A stretch of 64,000 nt of DNA. Origin: Stichopus chloronotus. Its lineage: Eukaryota; Echinodermata; Holothuroidea; Aspidochirotida; Stichopodidae. The notes under the pieces were generated by a model. The model was not told the origin of the DNA. It was given only the letters and a program-made list of their open reading frames with translations, and did not search any database. This document shows, one piece after another, positions 1-13,944 of this stretch (positions are counted from its first letter, which is position 1; the number at the start of each line of letters is the position of its first letter). The translations under genes and the position numbers were made by a program. Location: positions 25,487,020 through 25,551,019 of the forward strand of contig CM037840.1 in NCBI GenBank assembly GCA_021234535.1, written 5' to 3'.

Positions 1-159
1 ATATTTGGCCGCTCGATGTAACAATGAATTGGTAAATATAACAAATTTGACGATTGAACCATCAAATAAAAAAAAATACATTTAACAAGACTAACAGATT
101 AATCCTTTAAAATGCTACCTAATATCTTCAAGCTGGGAGGTAAGTTGTGGTCGGAATCG

Positions 160-515
160 CCTGGACATATATCTTTGATTTTTGTCAGTGTTTCAGGGAA
201 ATGAAAGTAAGAAAAACGGAAAAAAAGATCACCTGTCCAAAAATCTTAAAGAGAACTAAGCATTCATCGTCCAGATATTTGAATATGTAAATTTTCTGGT
301 TATTTTTGTTGGCCTTACCAAATTCAGACTCTCCAAGAAAGCCTAGCCGTCAATCACTGTTATTTGAAATCAAACAGACCAATGGGAATGGATATGAATA
401 TTCATGTATGGAAAATTACTACTGAAACCATGTTTTCTGTAGTGACTATAACATAACTTTCAGTGGCAAAAGATGGCAAATGATCAACTTATATTCCAGC
501 TTTTAAAATAGATAA
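160..515 (+). repeat. Inverted repeat pair E, left arm
   Basis: The reverse complement of this segment matches 22605-22960: AAGATCACCTGTC, TTTTGTTGGCC, CAAATCAAACAGACC, GGAATG-ATATGAATATTC and AACTTATATTCCAGCTTT are all shared in order. Similarity by eye is about three quarters. Confidence 0.85.
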
Positions 516-2239
516 TCCACCCCAAAAATTCCATGTCATAAATACATAAATGTAAACGTCCTGGTTGAATTGGGTTTCCTATTTCGAGATGAATGGTTTT
601 CGCGCGGCATGTTGTACAAAATGCACCTCCTGAAGATACCCATCGAGTGTTTTCTGAACGAATCCGTAATCATAAGCTCTGTTGAGGTATAATATCCTCG
701 AGTGTCGTATCTGCAGCAAATGTCTCACTATATCCATCTACTGAAGATGTACTCTCTTTTTTTTTGTTCCTTAGCAAATTCGCTGATTCTCGAACCAAAC
801 ACTTTTCTGTAGTGTGTGCTCAGTGGTCTTTATGTGCCCTGATCGTGGCCAGTATTCCATTCCAAGGAATTAGCTCATCTCTTCTTCAAGTCTTTCCTCA
901 GCTGTCTGTGAATAGAAAATTGGTGATAGAGTTAAAAAAGAAAAGAAAAGAAGAACACCGATTTGAATCTTCCCTCGACGAAGTGTCTCTAGTGTCGAGC
1001 TAGTCAGAGTGAGTCATCCCAATTCCGCGGGTTCTGCAATTCACGCTCTGGTGACGAAACGTTTGACACGTGTCAGGTGGAGATTATTCACTTCGTTTGC
1101 ACGGAAAAAAGAACTGTCTTTTCTGAGCCTCCTTATTAATACATGACCTTCCGACAGTTCTGTGTGTATTTTGCAAGATGGTTGGTTGGATTGATGATGG
1201 TTTGTTGGTCACGATATGTCCTACGGCGAACAACGTTTTACGAGAGAGTGGATATACGACGTTTTGTTGGGTTAGGCTCTCAAAATTGCATTGAAAGTAA
1301 TAACTGTAGGGTATAACCTCTGTCTGATCAGTTATATAACACACGAAAAGCAAGCACTCACCTTTTTGGCCTGAGTTTGTTTGAGAATTTTTGATGCGAG
1401 CAGTATTGATCTTGCGTGGCTTTTGGATGTAAGCTCTTCGCTAAAGTGAATGAAACTGAAAATGATCCTTTTTTCTTGAGCAGTGGCTTTTCTGACTACG
1501 GTACCGTAGTACTTGAGTCTCGTCGAACACGCAAATTTAGCCTAACACCGACGGTTAAACATCGTAACCGTGGAAACGGAATTATATCAAAACTACCACC
1601 CGTATGAAACCGTCTTGGTTGACTGCAAGATTTACGGAATTCTAAAGGCGAAATATGCACTTTCGAATTCAGGCGCCAAGATTTAATTCACGTTGGCGGG
1701 TTACTCGCTACAAAATGACACAGTTGTCGTCAAGACAAGTTTGCCATGTGTACCATCTGAAGCTACCGTCATGTAATATCTTCATCGAGTAATTAACGTC
1801 TGTAAATTTCAAAATGAATTTCACAATTTCCCACCCCCTCCCCACGACCCCACGGGCTACAGTTTGGAAGGACAGTGTACACATCCAAGACAAGACGTTA
1901 CCTGAAGACAACATTTGCTGTATATGCCGTCCAGTTTTGAATCTAATTTGGTTAGCGAGAGCTTAGGCTGTCACACAAGGGCAATCTTTCACGTTTACAA
2001 ATTGTCTCGAATTGCTAGGGATCGTTATAATCCTGGGTGAAGATTTTCTGACTCGCACCACGTGTTTTTCCCTTCGAAATGGAAATACCTCTACCAAATT
2101 AGTCTTGGTCAAAACTTTTAATTCCCTCAAACAATAGAAGGAGGATAAAGAAAAGGTTAAATACAAAGCGTCATCGATTCATATTTCATATCTCATTTGA
2201 AATCTCAAATTCTCATATTACAGCAATTAAAGCAAAAGC

Positions 2240-2420
2240 ATGTCAGTCTTCTTTCCGCATAGTGGATCCTTTCATATTCAAATGTCAGTCTTCTTTCCAC
2301 ATAGTGGATCCTTTCATATTCAAATGTCAGTCTTCTTTCCACATAGTGGATCCCTTCATATTCAAATGTCAGTCTTCTTTCCCCATAGTGGATCCCTTCA
2401 TATTCATATGTCGTCCTCTG
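2240..2420. repeat. Minisatellite, 42 bp x 4
   Basis: Units start at 2240, 2282, 2324 and 2366, with a partial fifth at 2408. The core is ATGTCAGTCTTCTTTCC followed by ATAGTGGATCC. Units differ by only a few bases. Because 42 is divisible by three and no unit has a stop in one frame on each strand, both strands look open over the array; this follows from the repeat and is not evidence of a gene. Confidence 0.97.
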
Positions 2421-3803
2421 TGAAATGGTAGTTGCAAACTGCATCATGTGTTGGAAACTTTCGCATCTACAATGCGATTTCTTAGTGCTGTATTTTTCCT
2501 ACATCTTTGATATCAATTATGTACTGATAATGTACATTCGTGCAGCACTTTCCCTCGTCCTCGCAAATAAGGGTCAAATAAGGGTCTAAATGACCCACTA
2601 ATCCTAGAAACTGGCACTGATAGATGTCGTGACAACAATTTGGATAAATGACATCATTGGACAACATGACAACATTGGACAACATTGCATGTCCTTGTTA
2701 TTTGTTTCTTTTTCGGGGGCCGGGGAGGGGTTAGTTGTTTCAGATCAAAGGAAACGCAACATATTATCTTCAATTTCATTCGCTGTAGTATTCTAGTGAT
2801 TTTTGTTTCTTTTTTTCCCCCTGACATTCTCGGCTTTATTTAGCAAGTCTCGATGAACGGGAAGTAAGGCGTTTGCCTGACAGAACAGAATCATATTTTT
2901 AAAACAAACATTTGTGGACGCAGAACGATAGATTATTAAAAATAATGAAGAACGGTGCATGGCATTCGTTTCAAAGAAATAAGTCTCTTAGCAGATAGAA
3001 GTTCAGTTATTTGTTGCTCAAGAAACATTTGTTCATCTAAACATTAAAAAATTCAAGTGATGCATCTTCCATTACTCATCACATGCATCATGTTTTGAGG
3101 AGATAAAGCCACTGCTGATGTTCATTGATGAGACTGAATGGTTTAACAATGATTGAAGACATTTTCTTTTGTGCCATGTTGGTGCATTTCCTTTAAGTAT
3201 ATAACAAATCCGAAAAATATGACTAGTATAGAGCATAGTATCTCCCAGAGCCACGATTTTTGGAGTAATCTGCGTATGTGCACATGAAGAACGTCTGCAT
3301 AAAAAAAAGATAAAAGACGCAGTCTTCAACACGAATTCCATATGATCACTATGATTGTAATAGTGGCATATTGGTCGCAATAGTATTAACGCGTCCTTAC
3401 CGTACTATGCGGGGCCAGCGTTTTCGGAATTCGAGATGAAAGACGGAAGTGTGATTTCATAATACTGCACTATTCATCAATGGGTCAAGATTCGTGATTC
3501 GTCAGTATTTGTTTATGTCAAAGGCACGATCTGGCTCTATCTGCGGAGGTCCAGCTCTGACGTGTACTCCTATAGCGACAATCAATTACGCTCCGTCCAC
3601 TTAAAGCGAGCGCGGAAACCTGCCAGAGTAAGGCCTATTTTGTTTTATCCTTGTTCAATGATATCGCAGTAATTTATCGATAGGACTGATAAGAGTGACA
3701 ACATTAATCTTCACTATAGTTTTATTGAGAGGAGAAAGCCTCGTTACACAACGTTAGCGATACAAGTCGCTCGGTTGTTTTAACGATATAAGTCTATCAA
3801 AAG

Positions 3804-3886
<83 letters not shown>

Positions 3887-3910
3887 GTATATATATATAT
3901 GTATATATAT
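3804..3910. repeat. AT microsatellite (about 105 bp)
   Basis: A nearly pure TA repeat, broken near its right end by ACATAT and GTATAT units. Smaller TA runs occur at 4490-4508 and 48206-48235. Confidence 0.98.
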
Positions 3911-6900
3911 TTTGCCGGATGTGATGAACTCAAATGTATTAAAAATACTCATCATGGCCCGTTACTTTGCTAAAGTTAAACAGTACGTCACAGATAACCC
4001 GCCACAACCAACATCAACCATTTTGTAACCGTGGCCCCACTTACATTACAGATTTAGCGTGATACTCGGGTAAAACCTTTACACATTCGACCCATGACTA
4101 AATTGGATCCACACAACACACACACGCATAGTAACACGCAACTCAATGTGCATACGTAATATGTTCATGTGTTTGTGTAATGTGTACTTGAAACTGGGAT
4201 TATGCTTTCATCACCGCAATATTCATCTCACCAACTCGATCCGGAGGCGTTCCTGAACTTCATTGTGGCCGTCACTTCACCGTTTGTGTGTGTGTGTTAT
4301 GAGTACGTGACACGTTGAAAGAAGTCCAAACGACAATTAAATCCTAAATCTCTTGATTGCGTTATCTTTGGTAGATGAACAGGATATCCACTCTTCGTTA
4401 TATTTGATTTATAGAACTTTTGGCGTTGAAAAAAATATGAATCCTCGGCATGATGACCGCTATATGAATCACGATGGCCTACTTAGCGATCTATATATAT
4501 ATATATATTTAACAAGAAAAGCTTCTTCCCTCGCCGGGGGCTGACGTAGCGCTGTCGATAGATGCCAGAATGCCTGTAGCGATCAATGAAAACATGGGAT
4601 GGATGCCCCCATAGGGCAGTACGACGTAGATAAATATCCCTGGATCTGCAGACCAACGTAAATACCTGGAAAATTAGCATATATGTAAATATAGCATACA
4701 TTGACCTTGAGGCAAACATTTCGTGATCTTTGGTCCTGACATACATGGGACATATTTTACCGAAGGTTGATTCTCGAAGTCCATTTGCAAAAAGTGTTGA
4801 TACCGTAAATCTGGCATCATGAACCTCGCACATGCATGGGACATTGTGAATCAGATATCAAGATTTCGTACATGTTAAAAACCATCCATAGGTGAGGACA
4901 TTTTTTCTGAATAGAATACTGGGTCGACCCGGGGGAGGGGGAGGAGGGGGAGGAGGGGATGTGTGGTGGTCGAGGTTGGAGACAGTCTTGGAGAAAGTTT
5001 ATACACTATTGACATCTCACGTATAGTATTTAACATCGATGTCACTGTCACACGCAATCGAGGCTCAAAATGGCTTCTCACACCGAGCGTAGGCGAACAT
5101 GCTAATTAGATTACACCTTCGAAATAGACCATATTGTCACCCTGAACATGTTAATGTTACTCTTACGAAAAAAAGTATGATGTCGCCTTGATTGACGCGT
5201 ACCCGAGGTGTTGCAATGTCGTCACAGAGATAGCGACAGGAGTGCTGATAGGTGAAATTCGATAACTCACTCCAAATTTGATGTTTCCCCGGAGTATACG
5301 CATGTTGATTTTTTTAAACTTTCTCTTTCTCGAATGTAATGTTTTCCTCCTTTTGAAGCTTGCAGCATATTTTCGAGAAATAATAAAAAAAAAAAATTAT
5401 AATCGTTTCAGTCCGCTGGTTGTCCCGTCGTGTTGGAGATCGTGGCAAAGTATTGAGGGTAATATATAATAAACTAAAATGAAGGTTTTAACCCCGGGGA
5501 ATTACAAGAAATTATAGGCACAGAAATAGATTCAGACCGATAATTGGACATTCACTTATTACGGTATTGTTTTCAACCGCTATGATTCATGTCTAATTTG
5601 CTTTCGATTTGAAATTTTTCGTCGTCCCGGTTTATCGCTTTCGGGAATGCTCGTCTACCGGAGATGAATGCGAAATGGTTTTTAAAAATGATGTTCGGTT
5701 TTTGTTTTTTGCTGTCACCGGTGTCAGTTGTCCGATAGATTTTAATTGTTGATTTCAATGCGTGAAATGGAAATTTAACATCCGTTTCATGTAAAGACAA
5801 TTATTCAACACGTAATTTGTTTCAGAATGTAAGGATTTTAATGCCGCAAAACATGAAATTCGGAGTCATAATACAATTTTTTTGACGTGTTGTCTCGAGA
5901 GGTGGTCTGGTTTAAATAATACATAACCATAAAAAGACTGACAGAAAAGAATGGTATAGGTAGTCCAAGGGGAAGGTTTTAGATGCTGTTCTGCAGACCC
6001 GTAGTCAATGGGGAGGGGAACTGCTTCAGATTTTTCTTTTTATCCCCTAGGAGTTGTTGGATAAAAAAATTAGCACGTCCCCCACCCCAAATCAGCAGGT
6101 GGACTCACCGCTATTTCCGTTTTGGTCTCCACCTCAATACAAATCTGACCTGGTTAAGGGCCCACATTTGTCCTGTGAAGTCTTCTCTCAAGTTGCAACA
6201 GGATCATCCGCTTTGCAGAAAAGTACGAGTAAAGACTTACAACGGCAGCAATTCTGACCGAAATGTTGTCCCTCCGGTAACAACCAAACACACTTTGAAA
6301 TTGAAGAGTTCCCTCGTAGAGTGACGAACGGACATGGAAACTCTGAATTTTCTCTCAACTGGAAGAAACTGTTTCCCCAATCGTCTGACTGTTTTGATAT
6401 TTGCTGCGTATTATCCTTCGTGTAAAATGCATGTTCACCCCCTATTTGGAAGAAGACGATTTATATGCAATGTGTTTCAAGATTTCACACCTCTTACCTT
6501 GCTCTTTTAAGTGCGGTGTGGGGGGGGGGGGGGGATGTTGTCAGTGACGTCTCAAACGTAGTGCAAAACGAACTAAAAGTTTTAAAGTGACGAAGGAACG
6601 TAAAGCAAACTCCAAAGTTAAGATATAAGAAAGGAAATAGAATAGAAAGATGGAAACTAATTGGGACTCCTAATACCAGCTCTGATGCTGGTATCAATAC
6701 GCGCTATCTTTATGCTTGCAAAGGAATATAAAATACTGCCATGTAACCAAAGTAACCAAAATAGTCTCTGCCGATTACTGGCTTTCATGTAGGCGTATGC
6801 GTATAAGCATTTCACATTGAACATGAAAATAAAAACAATAAAAATAAATGAGCTAATGAAGCAAATTCCCTCATGAGAAAATTATTAGCTACAGATGTCA

Positions 6901-8489
6901 CCATATATAGAACGTAATTTAACCTATAAGTTACCTACTCGTTAGACATAGTGCCTGTCGTACGTACGTGGCCATTTGGTCATAACCCTATACATACAGT
7001 TTCAATGGAAACCTGTAAAGAGATTTTGGCGGGCTCCCCGTTCAGGCAGTTGTCGTAACTCAATACCTTTTCTATATGTCTTTCGAATCCGTGAAATAGT
7101 TTGACAGGGATGATTGAGTAGCATCTTTTCACTTGAAGCGCTGAAACAAAAAGAAATGTGGGACCGCTTATTACAGTTTTTCATCATTCCATATTCCATT
7201 ACGACAGTGTGAAATAAATTACGGTATCGTAGCGGGCATTTCTGTTTTCCGGATGTGAAAAAAACCCGACGCGCGGAGGACAAAAACCTTCAAATGTGGC
7301 AAACGTTCAGAATGAATCGACTCTAAAAAAGGCAGATAAACTCTTTTTCCACGGTATAATTACCGTTAAGCCATGCTGATCAATCTCAGGCGTAAGTACT
7401 TCCCGAGGATGAGCCCCATCAGCAGCAGCGGGCTTGTCTGGCTTTCTGTGTAATGGCAATGGCAGACAAAATGGGAGGCGATTTAAAGCTAAAGGTAAAG
7501 AATTAATCATGAAATGGGGGGGGGGGAGAAACACCAAAAGACAGAATGAAACCAAGAAAGTGGAAAAGGAGTTGGCAAAAGGGAAATTCGTTGCAAAAGT
7601 GAGCAGTATACAAGAAACATCGCTTGTAAGCGTTCGTTGTGACTTTGTGGTCATTAAGAGTGGTCGTTAGGACACCCTAACATGTAAACATCGTAATGGG
7701 TCAGGATATAGAGGATTTGATGATTTTAGGCTCCGACGAAGAACCACGGCCAAATTAGTTGAGTGGTGGAGAGTTGACACTGAAAATAAATAATGTGTTC
7801 GAAGGAAAGGTTAATTGGTTCTGAATCCTTCACGAGAACTCGGAGAATTCTACTTGCCGACTTTCCTCACTTCCTTATTTTCGGTCGGATGCTCGTTTTG
7901 GATTTGTTGTCCATTTTCTTGCATTTAACCATACACATGAGACTATTTCGTAATGTTTCTGCCAGTTTGAAAGTCATCTTTATGCAAGGTAGTAGCACCG
8001 TTTCAATCAAACGAACAATGGTTTCATTCCAGATACCTAGAATGCTATGTATGCTGCACAGGACAGATCCACAGCTTAAGCCCTTAAATCGAGAAGGGTG
8101 CCCCTAAAGAAATGTTGCCCCTAAAAACTTTAGAAAATAACATTGTCACATGTGCGTGTGTAAAGACCCCGTGTTTCCGTTCTCACCCCCCCCCCCCCCA
8201 CCGAGTATGACCTGACAACGGGCATGGCAATGACTACAGATGTACTTTTTCAAGGTCATTAGTAGGTCATTAGGTAGTTCACCAAGAAACCTCATTCCCT
8301 AAAACAAAAACAAAAAACACATACACACACATGTAACACTGTGTTTTGTTTATCCATTAAGTAATTAATAAGCTTTTTCGCAATCTTAACTTACGCAAGG
8401 AATTGTTGGATGCAAGTGGGATAAACGAACCGCGCTCGCCATACGTAGTGTAAGAATACACTCAATTTTAGAAGGATTATAACACAATT

Positions 8490-8720
8490 ATTTTAGACGA
8501 AAAAAAAAGGCGGTCTACGTGCTGTTCAAGACACAGAACTGTAGGTGCGAATCCTCTGTGAACTAGAAGTTGGTCTAAAAGAGGAGGATTTGAGTACATT
8601 CTTAAATGAACTCATTTTTTTTGACAAATGTTGTAGATACGAGAGCGCGTTTGCTTATCTTCCGATTGTGAGGATATGAGCATGCGCAGTCGTCGAGATT
8701 GCGAAAAAAGGTTTATTGTG
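8490..8720 (+). repeat. Dispersed repeat family B, copy 1
   Basis: Shares with 36370-36585 and 45600-45800 the order: TCAAGACACAGAAC, AGTTGGTCT, TGTTGTAGATACGA, GTTTGCTTATCTTCCGAT, GAGCATGCGCAG, GAGATTGC. Confidence 0.85.
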
Positions 8721-10199
8721 GGTAGATGTGTGTAAATCTAGAGGGACGCTTCTCGGAGACCCTCTGACTGGGTTGTTGTAGTCTCCGTTTCGAGTCTCCG
8801 TGGTAGAGTGAAAGCATTATGTTGTTGAGGTTTAAATGCGAGTATCAACTCATTCATGACGCCCTGGATATTAAGAAAGAGCTTTATATATCTTTCTACT
8901 GTGTTATAAAAAATGGCACCAAAAATACCATCTTTGATGAGGCATCGTCCATACGCTTTCGGTAGGCCTCATCTTTTTGATTGGCTTGTTTGCATGGCAT
9001 TTGATCATATTTCTCCTCACTATTCACACGTAGTTGTTTTGAAAACCTTTGGTATTTGTACGAACATTTCTTCTCGTTTGAAGAAGCAGCTGCTCATATT
9101 TTAGAACCTCCGGGATTACCTTTTATCATTTAAATGGTGATATTCTACGGTTGAAATCTGCTACTGTTGGGGTAGCGCTCCTGTACGATATTTAGGTGGC
9201 ATGAACAGCGTCTTTTCTTTAGGGACTTGGTGTTCATTCATCTGTAGCACAACCGACGTTAATAAACCTGACGGTACAGTATAACGTTCACACACTGAAG
9301 AAAATGTTACGTTCTTTCATTTCAGTTTTAAATTAAAGTGACGACAAAAACCTTTATTTAAGTCCTTTAATCTTTATCAATGTATAAAATGTTGTGAATC
9401 TGTGATAGTGCCCCACATTTACGGTACCATGGCTCAAAATTTCACCCTGCAAATAACAAATGATACTTGATTAAGCAATATATACGTATCTATTCTTGTC
9501 GTCGTAGATATGTTCAGTTGCTCTCCTTATTGAAATATGTAATGCAACAAAACCCCCAGAGGACACCCCAGAGGAAGAAACGATTTGAGGTCTTGTCAGT
9601 TGCATGTCCTTGTAATGTCAATTTTGTTGTATCAGTATTTGTATTCTGTCGTAACTCCGTCAAACCACACCTGTCTGTTTATCTTGATAAGATGAGTCTT
9701 TGAACATATCAACGCGCAGATTAAGAGCTATAGTAAAGCTGCTACTGTAAACTGTACTGGTTTATGATTTAAGCTGCCGTATACAACCACCAGGCAGCAA
9801 TGTTTCTTTAAGATGACAGGAAACTATAAACGGACCTAGTCGTATAGGAAACATGCCGTAGTAATTTCCCGCTGATGTCCTGTTCACGGCAGTGTCTGCT
9901 CTCAGTCCCACCGGAGCCTTTGCTGTTTTCCACATGCGCGTAAATTTCGGGAAGTCACCTCGTTGCTCAGGGGGAATTCCTGGAGTTCTTTTGTTCCATT
10001 AATTGACAGTACATCTTTGCATAACCAGTTTGTGGATTCCTACTTATATTTGGCAGTAAGGTGTTTTTCAAGAAGTCCTGCTATACTTTTTCAGTGATAA
10101 TCCACTACTGGGACCCCCGAATTATCTTTTTTTTTCATGAAATTAAATCTTGCGTATCATATGTCTTGTTAGATGTTATTTAACATCCCCATAGATCTT

Positions 10200-10345
10200 T
10201 TATATCCATAGAAATAGGCAAACTAGAATGACGTCGCTGTTACTACTCACATACGGAACAAGTGAAGCCAAACAATAGTAGGTACGCGGTAAGGCAAAAC
10301 AGCTCTGCCTTTCAACGTTTGCTGTATATAGTGCACGTACGCCCC
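10200..10345 (+). repeat. Short diverged repeat F, copy 1
   Basis: Shares with 24425-24565 the order: AAACTAGAATG, TACTCACATACGGAACAAGTGAAGCC (key part AAGTGAAGCCAAACA), TATAGTGCACGTACG and AGAGTTTGTT. Confidence 0.6.
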
Positions 10346-10784
10346 AAGAGTTTGTTCGTTCGATATTTAACTACATCTTTGTGAAAAACGGAAGAAAATG
10401 CAACCGTTTGAGTTTTTTCACCTGATAATATGCAGGGAAAACTACGCTCCAACGTTGAGCTGTTTGCGAATTATATTTTCCTAAACTTTCCGTTGGGTTT
10501 TGCCTTACGTGGTTTCATGAAAACGCCTTTTGTCAAACAGAATTTGGGCTTCACTTTTTTCTTCCATGACATGATTCTCGTTTATCTATTTTCTGTTTAT
10601 TGCGTTAGTCTTTATACGTAAGAAGAATTCATACCATAATTAAGTTATACTGTGCATTGAATATGATCGCTGAACTTTTTTCCTTTCGCAGAACTGGTAG
10701 ACCAACGTATGTAAGCAATCATATAGAAAGTATCCGAATGCATGAATGGTTCGTTTTGTCATTTTTTCGTTGTTTTTTTTTTTT

Positions 10785-11850
10785 TACGAGCGAATAGCGA
10801 AGTATAGCAGTCGTGTTTCAGCCTCTTGACAGTCTTTCCTTTGTATGACTGAAAATTCTTTCAATTTAGCCAAATAAAATTACTTAAAACGAAACTTTTA
10901 AATGTAAATAAGAAATATTGTATACTTTTTAGAACAGTTTGTAGACTATTACGTTGTAAACACTAACATTTTTGAGGGATTGCACAACAAAACGACTGTA
11001 AAACATGAATAACAGCCCTTTCCACCGTTTTGCGAATGGCTGTTCCATATGAAAATCGCAACTCTTCACTGTCAGTATTTTGAAATGTTTGAAATAGATT
11101 GTAGCGGACTTTGGATTCATTTTTTTTCTGATAGAGGAATGTAGTATTAAAATTCACTTGTTAATATTTCAACCCATTAGGTTAATACTGCTTGATAACA
11201 AACTGATTTGTTTTATATCTCAATAAAAAGAACGACAACAGATGGTAACGCGTCGAGCTGTTCTGTCAAACTTTGCATATTTATCTTCATAATGTGCTCG
11301 TGTGTGTGCCGTACTACTATACTGCCGTACGTGTTGCATACATATGCGCGTGGACCACTACACTGTACGTGCCCACCTGACTGCCAGTTCCACTAGGCAG
11401 GGTAGAAAAGATTGGCAAATGTGTGTTATCGTGACTGACCGTGTTGTCTTTTTCTTCAAAATTGTCATTGACACTAGGCCTAGAGATAATGGTGTAATAA
11501 GCGTACGGTTACTGTCTTTTCAAACGTTCGTATGTATCGTGCCATGATCGAGTAGAAGTTTACTGGAACTTAGCCCAATGTGTCATAAATTGTAACTGCT
11601 AGGCTAGGCTAACTCGATTCGAGTCTAAGTTAGCGAACGAACTCGTCGTGCTCCTAGTCGTAGACTGAATTCTGCGTATAGCCTTGTACGCGTTTCAATC
11701 GTAAGTTCATTGGATATTGGTGCTCCTTTTACGTCCCTAGACTACTAGTACTACGGTTATCATAAGCAGTAAAGCGCAGTGCATTACTTGAGTGATGCCA
11801 CAGTCCGTTTAGATCTGCAATTCGGTCCATATTCCCGAGTGTGAATGCCT
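10785..11850 (+). repeat. Repeat family A, copy 1 (about 1.05 kb)
   Basis: Collinear with 18440-19478. Shared landmarks include GAAGTATAGCAGTCGTGTTT, TTGCACAACAAAACGACTGT, TCTTTTCAAACGTTCGTATG and GGCATTA/GTGATGCCACAG near the right end. By eye the copies differ at roughly one base in five, with small gaps. No protein is recognised. Confidence 0.9.
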
Positions 11851-12464
11851 CGCATTCTGGTTTTTTGACATAACAAAACTGTCGTTCCTGCTTCCCTGCC
11901 GGGAATATCGTTGCTTCTCGTTGCAACGTAACGGGGCCGTCCCCTGTCTTATTGAACATCGCGATGAGTGTAATGTACGGTCTCAGTGGTCTGCTTGCGA
12001 TATCATTACAACCGGACCCCTATTTGTCTGCTCTGGACCATTCGTTGCCCCTTATGGTGTGACACGCCACTCGTTATCTTCCTTACCGACTCACTAGACT
12101 GAACACTTGTTGAATGCCCCTTGTACGTCAGTACCACGAACCATAACGTCATCCATTTTGTACCGTTGATGCAATAATCAACGGACTGGCCTATTATGGC
12201 ATTCCCGTATTTCGACCATGTAGATTTCAAAAAAAAAAAAAAAAAAAAAATGGGGGGCGTGGTTGCTGATATTGACCCTTGAAAGGGCTTTCCGAGTGAA
12301 TTCTCACTATTCTTCTTTCAATCACCCTAATTATCACCCTTCATGTAATTTAATTCTCATTCATCTCCATCCGAAGGAAGAGTTGATGTTCCAATCAGCC
12401 AATAGAGGTCTCGCAGTGACGAAGCGTTGCCCATGGAGACGCAGCTATCCGTCCTTGGCCTGCT

Positions 12465-12546
12465 GGATGGAAAACAAAACAACTGTCCATACGCATCACG
12501 TACCGTGATGTACTTGCTTCTCGAGTTGTCTGTTTGTTTTCCATCC
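12465..12546. repeat. Hairpin with 20 bp arms
   Basis: GGATGGAAAACAAAACAACT (12465) pairs with AGTTGTCTGTTTGTTTTCC plus ATCC (12524-12546), with a 3 bp bulge. The loop holds a second small palindrome, CATCACGTACCGTGATG. Possible end of a foldback element. Confidence 0.7.
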
Positions 12547-13944
12547 AATATGGTGACATAACAATAGGAGTGACGTCAGGTTCAAAACCTTTGTAAACAG
12601 TAATGTTACTCGGAAGCATACGAGAAGAAAAAAGCAACAAGAACAACAATCCGTATGACTGTTTTAGACACTTGATAATTACAGTAGGGTTCCATGGAAG
12701 CTAACACGCAACCAATACACCTTACCCTCGATCGTGTATTGAATGTTGTGACGAGGGCAGCCATTTCTGAACCCCGATCTTCATGTGGAATGGCCACTTT
12801 CTTAAAGTGAAAGAAATTGAAAACATAGCGATTTTGCTTCTTATGCTTTTCTCATCCTCAGTACCCCACTAGTGCTGTGCATAGTTGCCTTGAATTATGC
12901 AATAATCAAAAGAAAAAAATGAAAGTTTCTAAAACTTACCTTAACGGTGAAAATTTGACTTCCTTTTTGAAAATAGCAAGGTACGTTGTGAGACTGAATA
13001 AGTTTTGTCTGCAGCACATTTTTACATTTTCCACAGTTAGTCGATATTTCTTCTAAAATTCAGAGACTTTTGATGGAATTGAAATTTTGAACCTCTATAG
13101 CTTTCCCTTATTATTTACTTGGTGCACTCAAACGAATGACAATATAGTTGGGCATGAATTTTCAATGTTTACAGTTTCTTCAAACTCACGTTATCACTTT
13201 AATTTTTTTTTTCGACATTTCCCGTTTGATATCTATCAGAAAACAAATTTCCACGATGATTTTAACTTGTTTGATGTATGACAGAAAAAATATTTACGAT
13301 TAATTTTGTTTTGTCTTTCATGCTATCAGTTGCATCGGACTGAGGTAAGTAATATTTTCTGTAGTTGATGGTATCCTGTGTATTTTCGTCACGCTTACTA
13401 CGACACGTGTCGTTTTATGTCTCCAGTCAAATGTTTAAAAAGAAAACCGCCAAAAGGATGTTTTTGTTTTGCTGCCGAAAATACAACTCTCGTCAAGAAA
13501 AAAAGAGAGAAAAAAAGAAGCAGGTCGCAATGACGCGACCTTTTTCCCGGGTTGCTGATGGAAATAGCCTACCTTTTGATATCGAACACGTTTTTTTTTA
13601 CAAGAACGTGCGATTTTTGGTCAGTCTACCAGTACATATGATTTGTGTCAAAAGCGGGATTTCTTCTAGAATATACAATATTGAAACAGAGAGCCGTAAA
13701 ATGTACTTTCCCACCTTCATCACAACTGCGGTTGAATTTTAAGATTTTTTTTGTATGAAATAAAATCGGGAAAGCTGTTAGGCTAAACTATAATAACAAT
13801 TGGGACTTTGGCAAGTGATGAAAGGCAGGTGAATAATTGGGAAGGTTTTTACTCCCACTCCTGTCATTCAGTGGTAAAAACGTTTTATGTGCACGAACAA
13901 TTTAGTAAGTCACTGTGGGAACATAACATGAAAGCCCTGTAATC

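Noticed and set aside
5983..6324. Two overlapping + strand open frames
   Set aside because: They overlap in different frames with no recognisable protein; typical chance frames.
13365..13742. 125-codon + strand open frame
   Set aside because: Low-complexity Lys/Phe-rich translation of AT-rich DNA with no motif or plausible splice borders.
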